Assembly (NCBI RefSeq): GCF_017352375.1
Contig: NZ_JAFEVR010000013.1
Span: 186,001 to 250,000, forward strand
Direction: 5' to 3'
Source: Mycolicibacterium sp. S2-37
GTDB lineage: Bacteria > Actinomycetota > Actinomycetes > Mycobacteriales > Mycobacteriaceae
Length of the DNA: 64,000 nucleotides
Shown: positions 45,381 through 55,839 of the stretch, one piece after another
Numbering within the stretch: the first letter of the stretch is position 1
How the letters are laid out: every line of letters starts with the position of its first letter
The notes under the pieces: model-generated
Databases searched by the model: none
Seen by the model: the letters and a program-made list of their open reading frames with translations, nothing else
Told to the model about the DNA's origin: nothing
Program-made: the position numbers and the translations under genes

Positions 45381-46739
45381 TCATTGCGGCACGGGCAACC
45401 GGAGAAGCAGCCGGGCGCCGCCCAGCGGACTGGTCTCCAATGACGCCGTCCCACCGTGCAATTCAGCCTGCTGGGCGACCAGCGCCAAACCGAGGCCCGA
45501 GCCGGAACGGTACGCCGTCGATCCCCGCGAGAACCGCTCGAACACCAGGACGCGTTCCTCTTCGGGAACGCCGCTGCCGTTGTCGTCCACCGCGATCTCC
45601 ACGTGGTCGCCAGAGCGGATCGCACTCAACCGAATCTGGGTGGCGTCGCCGTGCTTGACGGCGTTGGCGATGGCGTTGTCGATCACCAGACGAAGTCCCG
45701 CGGGCAGCCCGATGATGCGCACCTGGGCAGACGGCACCAGTGACACATCGAGATTCGGATAGCTGCGCAGGGCGTCGTGGGCGGCCCGGTCCAGCAGTTC
45801 GGTCAGGTCGACCGGCACGTGATCGTCGGCGGTGGTCAATTCGCCCTGAGCCAGCCGCTCCAAGGCGGTCAGCGTCGCCTCGATCCGGGTCTGGGTGCGG
45901 ATGATGTCGCCGATGACCTCCTTGCGCTGTTCATCGGTCATGTCGAGCGTCGAGAGCACCTCGAGGTTGGTGCGCATGGCGGTCAACGGCGTGCGCAATT
46001 CGTGGGAGGCCACGGCGGCGAAGTCGCGAGCGGACTCCAGCGCCGCCTTGGTGCGCTGCTGCTCCTCACCGATGCGGGCCAGCATGCCCTCCACCGCCTC
46101 GGCGATCTCGGCGGCCTCCCATACGCCGCCTACCTGTACTTCCTCGGGCTTGGACTGCGCATTGATCGCGCGGGCCTGTTGGGCCAGCAGCCGGAACGGA
46201 TTGATCATGATGAACCACATCACCCAACCGACCAGCACGGTGCCGGCGATGACACCGCCGCAGATGAGAACCACGCGCAGATGCAGCATGTCGATCCGTC
46301 GCTGAGTCTCGGCCAGCGGCGCACCCAGCGCGATCGTCGCTGGACCCGCGGCGAAGGTGCGCACGCGGTATTCGACCCCGTCGATCGTCGTGTTCGCATA
46401 TCCGACGTCCAGCAGCGGCAACACGATGTCCTTGGGCACCGAGACCGTGGTGTTGCCGATCCGCGCGGTGCGCACCAGACTGCCGTCGGGCACGGTCGTC
46501 GCTGCGTCGTCGGGTTCCGAAGCGCTCAGCAGCGAGCTGAGCTCACCCAGGCTGGTGACGGAGTCGAGTTGGCGATCCAACTGGCTGTACTGGTCGTTGG
46601 TCACACCGATCCACACCCAGGTGCCCAGCGTGAGCACGAGGACGACGACCGACAGCGCCGCGACGATCACGATGGTGCGCAGCGACAGGATCGGCATCGG
46701 CATCGGCATGAGCCGACGGAGCCGATCGTCGATCCGCAC
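45381..46739 (-). CDS. Sensor histidine kinase, PrrB-like, without adjacent response regulator
   Basis: 452 residues: helix about 20-46, exported sensor part to about 152, second helix 153-180, HAMP, DHp with phospho-accepting H246 (ASHELRTPLTAMRTNLEVLS), and HATPase with N box DNAIANAVKHG, G boxes DDNGSGVP and GSGLGLALV. The kinase core is very close to M. tuberculosis PrrB as I recall it, while the sensor differs. No receiver gene is adjacent, so it may signal to PrrA encoded elsewhere or to an unknown partner. GTG start at 46739. Divergent from the thioesterase, convergent with the repeat protein. Confidence 0.88.
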   Translation of the reverse strand: MRIDDRLRRLMPMPMPILSLRTIVIVAALSVVVLVLTLGTWVWIGVTNDQYSQLDRQLDSVTSLGELSSLLSASEPDDAATTVPDGSLVRTARIGNTTVSVPKDIVLPLLDVGYANTTIDGVEYRVRTFAAGPATIALGAPLAETQRRIDMLHLRVVLICGGVIAGTVLVGWVMWFIMINPFRLLAQQARAINAQSKPEEVQVGGVWEAAEIAEAVEGMLARIGEEQQRTKAALESARDFAAVASHELRTPLTAMRTNLEVLSTLDMTDEQRKEVIGDIIRTQTRIEATLTALERLAQGELTTADDHVPVDLTELLDRAAHDALRSYPNLDVSLVPSAQVRIIGLPAGLRLVIDNAIANAVKHGDATQIRLSAIRSGDHVEIAVDDNGSGVPEEERVLVFERFSRGSTAYRSGSGLGLALVAQQAELHGGTASLETSPLGGARLLLRLPVPQ

Positions 46740-46854
46740 TACCTGACCGGCTGCAGGTCGTCACGTGAGCGTGACGGGAGCGCAGCAGTGTCCACGACGA
46801 ACATCTTGCCTGACCGGTTCTGTCGACGGGCGCTGCGTCCGGCATGATGCCCCG

Positions 46855-47712
46855 GTGGCATCGGCGTACCTTGCGAAGATCGTGGCGACACTCGACGTCG
46901 ACCAGGTCGGTGACGACCAGTTCGTCGCCACTCAGATGGACAACCCTGCGCATCACATCGTCGGCGGCCACATCGCCGGGCAGGCGCTGATGTCGGCCGG
47001 TCGCACGGTGGCCCCCGATCGCCGCGCGCACAGCGTGCACGTCTATCTGCTGCGTGCCGGTGACGCCCGGCGCCCGGTGGATTTCGAGGTGACCCGGTTG
47101 CGTGACGGGGGAGTCCTGTCCTCGCGGCGGGTGCTGGCCACCCAGGACGGGCAGGTGCTGCTCGAAGCGCTTGCGTCCTTCACCACCCCGTTGGACGGTC
47201 TCGACTATCACCAGTCGCTACCCGATGTTCCTGCACCCGAGGCCGTGGTGCCGGTGCAGGAACAGTTGAGCGCCTACGCCGAGGAGCACGGCGGACACTG
47301 GGTCCGGCGCCAGCCGTTCGATCTGCGCTACATCGACCCGCCGCCGCGGTTGTCGGTCGATCTGCCCGAACGGGAGCCGCGGATCCGGAAGTGGTGGCGC
47401 CCAGTGGATCCGGTGTCCCACGATCCACTGCTGAACAGCTGCCTGCTGACCTATGTGGCCGGAACCACGCTGCTCGAGACCGCCATGGTCGCGCGCCGCA
47501 CCACCCCCGTCGACAGCTTCTCGGCGCTCGTCGACCACGCGCTGTGGTTCCACCGACCGGCCGACCTCGACGACTGGGTGCTGTCGGACGCCCTGTCGCC
47601 CAGCGGTGTCAGCGGCCGGGGCCTGGCCACCGCGACGATGTACAACCGCTCCGGCGGGTTGGTGTGCACCGCGACGCAGGAGATCTACTTCGGTCGCAGC
47701 GGTCCGCGCTGA
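46855..47712 (+). CDS. Acyl-CoA thioesterase II (TesB family)
   Basis: 285 residues of double-hotdog fold: N-terminal half with GGHIAGQALMSAGRTVAPDR and SVHVYLLRAGD, C-terminal half with PVDSFSALVDHALWFHRPADLDDW and GRGLATATMYNRSGGLV. The catalytic Asp/Thr-Ser/Gln triad region is present (Asp in LVDHALWFH; Gln in ATQEIYF). Hydrolyses acyl-CoA to free acid and CoA. GTG at 46855 chosen over upstream starts: the conserved domain begins there and CATGAT lies six bases before. Convergent with udgX. Confidence 0.92.
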   Translation: MASAYLAKIVATLDVDQVGDDQFVATQMDNPAHHIVGGHIAGQALMSAGRTVAPDRRAHSVHVYLLRAGDARRPVDFEVTRLRDGGVLSSRRVLATQDGQVLLEALASFTTPLDGLDYHQSLPDVPAPEAVVPVQEQLSAYAEEHGGHWVRRQPFDLRYIDPPPRLSVDLPEREPRIRKWWRPVDPVSHDPLLNSCLLTYVAGTTLLETAMVARRTTPVDSFSALVDHALWFHRPADLDDWVLSDALSPSGVSGRGLATATMYNRSGGLVCTATQEIYFGRSGPR

Positions 47713-47713
47713 G

Positions 47714-48373
47714 CTACGGCTCCGTCAAGCCGGCGACCACCCTCAGATCGTCGACCAGCGCGTCGAAGGCCCGCTCCCGGTCCTCGGACGGGCCCCGCAG
47801 AACCGACGACGGATGGACGGTGGCCACCACCTGCGTGTCGAGGTCGGTCACCGGGGTCGGTGACGGCAGCCGCAGTACCTCACCGCGGCGAGCGGTCAGC
47901 CGGAAGTCGTTGCCCATCAATGCTTTCGCCGCTGTCGCGCCCAGCAGCACGACGACGTCGGGCCGTACCGCATCCAACTCCGCGAACAGCCACGGTCGGC
48001 ATGCCACGACCTCGGTGCGGCTGGGCGTCTTGTGGATTCGCCGCGTGCCGCGCTCGGGCCGGCTGAACTTGAAGTGTTTGACGGCGTTGGTGACGTAGAC
48101 CAGGTCACGGTCGATGCCCGCGGCCGCCAGCGCCCGGTCCAGCAGCTTCCCCGCCGGGCCCACGAACGGCCTTCCGGCCCTGTCCTCCTGATCGCCGGGT
48201 TGTTCGCCGATCATCATCACCCGGGCGTCCCGACGGCCCTCGCCGAACACCGTTTGAGTGGCGTCGAGGTACAGGTCGCACCCCTTGCATCCCTGCGCGG
48301 TGTCTGCGAGCACCGTCAGGTCGTGGGTGTCGGCGGGCACGAAATCCGCGGCGCCCGGGGCTGCGGTGACCAT
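47714..48373 (-). CDS. UdgX, uracil-DNA glycosylase that crosslinks to its substrate
   Basis: 219-residue family-4-like uracil-DNA glycosylase with Fe-S Cys ligands C29, C32 and C125 visible, motif I GEQPGDQED (56-64) and motif II HPSS (187-190). The loop GTRRIHKTP (109-117) is the UdgX hallmark; H114 corresponds to the His (H109 in M. smegmatis) that attacks the deoxyribose C1' and leaves the enzyme covalently fixed to the abasic site. It thus marks uracil in DNA irreversibly. Convergent with the thioesterase; no operon partner. Confident assignment from the loop. Confidence 0.92.
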   Translation of the reverse strand: MVTAAPGAADFVPADTHDLTVLADTAQGCKGCDLYLDATQTVFGEGRRDARVMMIGEQPGDQEDRAGRPFVGPAGKLLDRALAAAGIDRDLVYVTNAVKHFKFSRPERGTRRIHKTPSRTEVVACRPWLFAELDAVRPDVVVLLGATAAKALMGNDFRLTARRGEVLRLPSPTPVTDLDTQVVATVHPSSVLRGPSEDRERAFDALVDDLRVVAGLTEP

Positions 48374-48412
48374 GACGGCCGACTACCCGCCGCGTCGGCG
48401 CCTCATGCGTCG

Positions 48413-49954
48413 TCACCGCGTCGATTTGGTGACCTGGGCGAAGTTGAACTGCCAGCGCTCGACCACGTGGAAACCGAGGCCTTCGGGCACCTGATAGGCG
48501 GGCGCCTCGCGCAGCCGCGGCCCCGGATCGAGTGCCTCGCCGCCCTGCCGGTCGGGCACCGTGGGGTCCCGTTCGGACACCGTCCACAGCACTGTGCAGC
48601 GACGCACCCGGTCGGCCACCGCCCAGATCGCGATGTGGTAGTCCCACAACCGGTTTCGCTCCGGCCCGGAGGGGCCGCGGCCGGGATCGACGAGCTTGGC
48701 GTAGGCGTCGGGCCTGGCCGCGGTCATCGGCCGGATCGGTCCTGGCAACCATTCGACGGTGTTGTCCATGATCAGGCAGTCGCCGGGCGCGGCGTTCGCG
48801 CTGATCACATCGGCGACCTGGCTGTAGTCCATGCCCTCCTTGGCGTAGGCGCTGCGCTGCACCATCAGATAGTTCGGCGTCGCCGCGATCGCAAGAACCG
48901 CCACCAACGCCACCACCCGCTCACGGGTGCGGGCGAGCGTCACCACGCACACCCCGAGCAGCAGCGCCATCGCCGGCGCGGTGTAGCACAGGTAGCGCGG
49001 GTAATAGACCGGCTCGAACAACGCCGAGTACACCAGCAGTCCGACGGTGGGCAGGGTGATCCAGGCGATGGCCAGGAGTACCAACGTGCGGTCGCCCGCA
49101 CCGAAACGCAAGGTGCGCCGGCACACCACGCACACCAGCAGCAGCAGCCCGCTCAGGAGCGCGAAAGCCAGCGAGTGGTCGAAGTACTGACGCTGGGCGA
49201 TCTCGAACACGGTCTCCAGACTCAGCGGCGAGATCCACCGGACCTGTGCGATCTGTGTGCGGCAGTAGAGCAGAAACGGGCCGATCGCGATCACCGCCGC
49301 CGCGGCCGCCACCGACCAGCGGATCACGTCGGAGCGGCGCCCGAGGCCGACGACCACGACCGCGTGCACGAGCACCATCAGCACCACGAAGACGTTGAGC
49401 ACCGAGGACGCGACGAGCGCCAGCGCGTACAGCGGCCACCAGCGACGCCGTTGCCGGCGCACCGCCGCGATCAGCAATACGGTCAGCCAGACCACGGCCA
49501 TCGTCGACAGCGCGTAGGACCGCGCCTCGAGCCCCGCCCACGTGACGCGCGGCAGGATCGCGAACACCACGCCCGCGCACACGGCCACCGACCGGCTACT
49601 GAACTGTCTGCCCAACACCACGACGCCGGCCGCCGCCCCCGCGATCGCGACCGAACTCGACAACCGCGACCAGAATTCGGTCACCGGGAACACGGTGAAC
49701 CACCCGTGCATGAGGAAGTAGTAGAGACCGTGGACGGCGTCGATGTTGTGCAGCAGCCGCCACAGCTCCGGAAGCGAACGGGTCGAGGCGGAGACGGTCG
49801 CGGCCTCGTCGAACCACAGTGACGGCCGTGCCGCCCCCGCGGCGCTGACCACCATGGCGAACAGCGCGACCACGGCGGCATCGAGGCGAATCACCCGCGT
49901 TCGGCCGGCCGCCGCCTCGCCGACGAGGGGTGCGACCTTCACTGGTTGGCCCAC
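48413..49954 (-). CDS. Polyprenyl-phosphate-mannose-dependent mannosyltransferase (Rv1635c-type)
   Basis: 513 residues, about ten to eleven membrane helices, GT-C fold. The first external loop carries the catalytic motif ARPSLWFDEAATVSASTRS (Asp-Glu), followed by HNIDAVHGLYYFLMHGWF typical of the family. The C-terminal 100 residues are soluble and external. In M. tuberculosis, Rv1635c adds the first mannose cap to lipoarabinomannan. The position before the Usp gene matches Rv1635c-Rv1636, supporting orthology, but the acceptor in this species is unknown. GTG start at 49954; GTG at 49942 is an alternative. Confidence 0.82.
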   Translation of the reverse strand: MGQPVKVAPLVGEAAAGRTRVIRLDAAVVALFAMVVSAAGAARPSLWFDEAATVSASTRSLPELWRLLHNIDAVHGLYYFLMHGWFTVFPVTEFWSRLSSSVAIAGAAAGVVVLGRQFSSRSVAVCAGVVFAILPRVTWAGLEARSYALSTMAVVWLTVLLIAAVRRQRRRWWPLYALALVASSVLNVFVVLMVLVHAVVVVGLGRRSDVIRWSVAAAAAVIAIGPFLLYCRTQIAQVRWISPLSLETVFEIAQRQYFDHSLAFALLSGLLLLVCVVCRRTLRFGAGDRTLVLLAIAWITLPTVGLLVYSALFEPVYYPRYLCYTAPAMALLLGVCVVTLARTRERVVALVAVLAIAATPNYLMVQRSAYAKEGMDYSQVADVISANAAPGDCLIMDNTVEWLPGPIRPMTAARPDAYAKLVDPGRGPSGPERNRLWDYHIAIWAVADRVRRCTVLWTVSERDPTVPDRQGGEALDPGPRLREAPAYQVPEGLGFHVVERWQFNFAQVTKSTR

Positions 49955-50278
49955 TCGCCCGTCCCCGTCAACCCTTCATGGTGGTGAGCGAACCGTAGCG
50001 CGGGCCGTCGCGGCGTGCTGTCCAGCATTGAGCTGGGTCACTCACCCCTGCCCTCGGTCGACGGACCACTCCACCCTCGCGACGTCGTATCGGTCACTGC
50101 GGGCACTTGCCCGATGCCGTCGGAAGTTAACATCACTGCCGGTAGAACGCGGGAAATCGGCGTGTCGCGGGTTGGCCGGGTGTGGTGAATAGCGCCCGGG
50201 TGGCTCCGCCGAGGCGTTAATGTCACGAACGGCGTTAATGTCACGAATGGTGAAGTAACTGACACTTGGAGGGTATGG
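49955..50278. other. Intergenic region with Usp promoter
   Basis: 324 bases between the mannosyltransferase start and the Usp gene. No ORF of note. It must contain promoters in both directions; the Usp-proximal part has a tandem 18-base repeat. Confidence 0.6.
50213..50248 (+). promoter_or_regulatory. Tandem 18-bp repeat upstream of Usp gene
   Basis: GGCGTTAATGTCACGAAC (50213-50230) directly followed by GGCGTTAATGTCACGAAT (50231-50248). Each contains TAATGT, a TAnnnT box, and TGTCAC. It lies 30 bases before the ATG, so it may be an operator with two sites or a duplicated promoter. Confidence 0.6.
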
Positions 50279-50725
50279 ATGAGCGCCTATCGCACGGTGG
50301 TCGTCGGCACGGACGGTTCGGATTCCTCGCTACGAGCGGTGGACCGCGCCGGACAGATCGCGGCCGGATCCGGCGCGAAGCTGATCGTCAGCACGGCGTA
50401 CTTCCCCCAGAGTGAGGATCAGCGTGCCGCTGACGTCCTCAAGGACGAGGGCTACAAGATGTCGGGCAATGCACCCATCTACGCCATCCTTCGGGAGGCC
50501 AGAGATCGCGCGCATGCCGCCGGAGCGCAGGACATCGAAGAGAAAGCGATCGTCGGCGCCCCGGTCGACGCCCTCGTCGAGCTCGCCGAAGAGGTCAAGG
50601 CCGATCTGCTGGTGGTCGGCAACGTCGGGCTGAGCACCATCGCCGGCCGGCTGCTGGGATCGGTGCCCGCCAACGTCGCGCGCCGGTCCAAGACCGACGT
50701 GCTGATCGTCCACACCACGCCCTGA
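50279..50725 (+). CDS. Universal stress protein (Rv1636 / TB15.3-type)
   Basis: 148-residue single-domain Usp with VVVGTDGSDSS at the start and the nucleotide-binding GNVGLSTIAGRLLGSVPANVARRSK (pattern G-2x-G-9x-G-S/T). Close to Rv1636, which is known to bind cAMP. Start ATG at 50279 behind GGAGGG. It is likely a cytosolic cAMP or ATP sink or stress effector. Control probably acts through the tandem 18-bp repeat upstream. Followed by the P450 gene after 78 bases. Confidence 0.94.
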   Translation: MSAYRTVVVGTDGSDSSLRAVDRAGQIAAGSGAKLIVSTAYFPQSEDQRAADVLKDEGYKMSGNAPIYAILREARDRAHAAGAQDIEEKAIVGAPVDALVELAEEVKADLLVVGNVGLSTIAGRLLGSVPANVARRSKTDVLIVHTTP

Positions 50726-50803
50726 TTCCGTCGGCGGGCAGCGCCGATTCCTGACCGCATCGTCGAACCGGGTGCCACACTCGGGCTGACGGGGAGGTCA
50801 CGG

Positions 50804-52105
50804 ATGACGACAACACTGCACCCGACGGGTATCGCGCCGCGGAAGAACGGCGCCCCGCCACCGCATGTGCCGCTCGACGACATCGACCTGGGCGACCTCG
50901 CGTTCTGGGAGCGCGACGACGATCTTCGCGACGGCGCCTTCGCGACACTGCGTCGTGAGGCGCCGATCGCGTTCTTCGAGGTTCCCGTTCTGAAGGGGTT
51001 CCCCGCCGGTGCGGGTCACTGGGCGTTGACCACGCATGACGACGTGCGCCACGCCAGCCGTCATCCGGAGGTGTTCAGCTCGGTTCCGACCAGCACCGCG
51101 CTCAACGACGTGGCCGTCGAGATCTCCGAATACGTCGGTTCGATGATCTCGCTCGACGATCCGCGTCATCTCCGGCTGCGCGGCATCGTCAACCGCGCGT
51201 TCACCCCCAAAGTGCTGACCCGGATCGAGGAGAGTGTGCGGGCGCGGGCACGGCGGTTGGTCAGCGACATGCTGCGCGGCCATCCCGACGGTCGCGCCGA
51301 CTTCGTCGAGTCGATCGCGGGACCGTTCCCGCTGCAGATCATCTGCGACATGATGGGCATCCCTGAGGAGGACGAGGAGAAGATCTTCCACTGGACGTCG
51401 ATCATCCTGGGCGCCGGCGACGAGGAGATCGCGCCGGACTTCGACACCCTCGTCGGCGCGGTGACGTCATTGGGTCAGTACGGCGTCGACCTCGCGGAGG
51501 ATCGCCGTGCGCGCCCGACCGAGGACCTGACCAGCAGTCTGGTTCATGCCGAGGTCGACGGTGAGCGGCTCACGTCGGCCGAGATCGGCTCCTTCTTCAT
51601 CCTGCTGTCCGCCGCGGGCAACGAGACCACCAGGAACGCCATCAGTCACGGGATGGTCGCCCTGACGCGTTATCCCGAGCAGCGTGAGCGCTGGTGGAAC
51701 GACTTCGACGCCGTCGCACCGACCGCCGTGGAGGAACTGGTGCGGTGGGGGACGCCGGTGATCTTCATGCGCCGCAACCTGACCGAGGACGTCGAGTTGC
51801 GGGGCGTGCAGATGAAGGCCGGCGACAAGGTCTCGATGTGGTACAACTCGGCCAACCGCGACGAAACCAGATTCGACAACCCGTGGATGTTCGACGTGAC
51901 ACGGGACCCCAACCCGCACATCGGCTTCGGCGCGGGCGGAGCGCATTTCTGTCTCGGCGCGAATCTGGCCCGCCGGGAGATCCGGGTCCTCTACGAGGAG
52001 CTGCACCGGCAGGTGCCCGGGATCGTCGCGGCCGAGGAACCGGCGATTCTGCGGTCGGCGTTCATCCACGGGATCAAGCGCCTCCCGGTGGCGTGGCAGG
52101 TCTGA
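50804..52105 (+). CDS. Cytochrome P450
   Basis: 433 residues, soluble bacterial P450. I-helix AAGNETTRNA, K-helix EELVRWGTPV (ExxR), heme loop FGAGGAHFCLGANLAR with axial C383. The plan is that of the CYP124/CYP125/CYP142-like group, which hydroxylate lipid or sterol side chains, but the exact family cannot be fixed by eye. Needs ferredoxin and reductase from elsewhere. ATG at 50804 behind GGGGAGG. It stands between the Usp and MBL genes and is not in the recalled Rv1636-Rv1637c interval. Confidence 0.93.
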   Translation: MTTTLHPTGIAPRKNGAPPPHVPLDDIDLGDLAFWERDDDLRDGAFATLRREAPIAFFEVPVLKGFPAGAGHWALTTHDDVRHASRHPEVFSSVPTSTALNDVAVEISEYVGSMISLDDPRHLRLRGIVNRAFTPKVLTRIEESVRARARRLVSDMLRGHPDGRADFVESIAGPFPLQIICDMMGIPEEDEEKIFHWTSIILGAGDEEIAPDFDTLVGAVTSLGQYGVDLAEDRRARPTEDLTSSLVHAEVDGERLTSAEIGSFFILLSAAGNETTRNAISHGMVALTRYPEQRERWWNDFDAVAPTAVEELVRWGTPVIFMRRNLTEDVELRGVQMKAGDKVSMWYNSANRDETRFDNPWMFDVTRDPNPHIGFGAGGAHFCLGANLARREIRVLYEELHRQVPGIVAAEEPAILRSAFIHGIKRLPVAWQV

Positions 52106-52163
52106 GTCACCACTCCATCGACCCGGGCCGCGCCGCCACCACCGCTACCGCGTCGGCGCGAAG

Positions 52164-52841
52164 TCACCAACCACGTTCGCGCCACTGCGCGAGATGGGGG
52201 CGTTCGGCACCGAGCACGGTGTCGTCGCCGTGGCCCGGATAGACCACCGTGGAGTCCGGATAGACGTCGAACACCCGGGAGCTGACGTCGTCGAGGAGCT
52301 GTTCGAAGTGGCCGGGCTCCCACGTTTTGCCCACCCCGCCCGGGAACAGGCAGTCACCGGTGAACAGATGCACCGCGTCGCCGGCGGCCGGGCCGCGCAG
52401 AGCCAGTGCGACGGAACCAGGCGTGTGACCGCGCAGATGGATGACGTCGAAAATCAGATCGCCGATCTGCAGGGTGTCTCCGCCGGCGAGATGCCGCTCG
52501 GGCGGTATCGGCAGCGGTTCGGAGTCCAGTTCGTGTGCGGCGGTCGGCGCGCCGGTCGCCTCGGCGACCGCCGACAGCGCCTGCCAGTGGTCGAAGTGCT
52601 GATGGCTGGTCACGATCAGCGACACCTTCGGTGCGTGGTGCTCGATGACGTCGAGGAGGTTCTCGGCGTCGTTGGCGGCGTCGATGAGTAGGGTCTCGCC
52701 GGTCCGGGAACACGTGATCAGGTACGCGTTGTTGTCCATGGGGCCCACCGACACCTTGACGATCGACGCACCCGGCAGGGTGCGCCGGGCGCCGGTGCCG
52801 GGTTCCACGTGTCCGGTGTAGTTGTCGTCGACGACTGTCAT
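52164..52841 (-). CDS. MBL-fold metallohydrolase (Rv1637c-type)
   Basis: 225 residues of glyoxalase-II-like metallo-beta-lactamase fold: HQHFDH (H80, H82, D84, H85), then His in LRGHTPGSVA, Asp in FTGDCLFPGG and His in VYPGHGDDT. Likely a thioester or persulfide hydrolase. ATG at 52841 is seven bases after TACGGT (minus strand, 52849-52854), so leaderless. Divergent from uvrA, with overlapping promoter regions. Confidence 0.92.
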   Translation of the reverse strand: MTVVDDNYTGHVEPGTGARRTLPGASIVKVSVGPMDNNAYLITCSRTGETLLIDAANDAENLLDVIEHHAPKVSLIVTSHQHFDHWQALSAVAEATGAPTAAHELDSEPLPIPPERHLAGGDTLQIGDLIFDVIHLRGHTPGSVALALRGPAAGDAVHLFTGDCLFPGGVGKTWEPGHFEQLLDDVSSRVFDVYPDSTVVYPGHGDDTVLGAERPHLAQWRERGW

Positions 52842-52861
52842 AGAGGCCACCGTATCGGGCC

Positions 52862-52883
52862 TGTCGGACATGACACCTAGCAT
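52862..52883 (+). promoter_or_regulatory. RecA-independent DNA-damage promoter of uvrA
   Basis: TGTCGGAC (52862-52869), eight bases, TAGCAT (52878-52883): fits tTGTCRgtg-N8-TAnnnT except for the last two bases of the first block. Transcript start about 50 bases before the TTG codon of uvrA. Confidence 0.75.
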
Positions 52884-52941
52884 GAGTCGGACTGCGTGCG
52901 CGCGGGTCGCACCCCGGCGCATCGAGATCGAGAGGACCGAG

Positions 52942-55836
<2,895 letters not shown>

Positions 55837-55839
55837 CCG

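Noticed and set aside
48032..49822. Open frame of 596 codons antisense to UdgX and mannosyltransferase genes
   Set aside because: His/Arg/Gln-rich composition typical of antisense shadows in high-GC DNA; no motifs.
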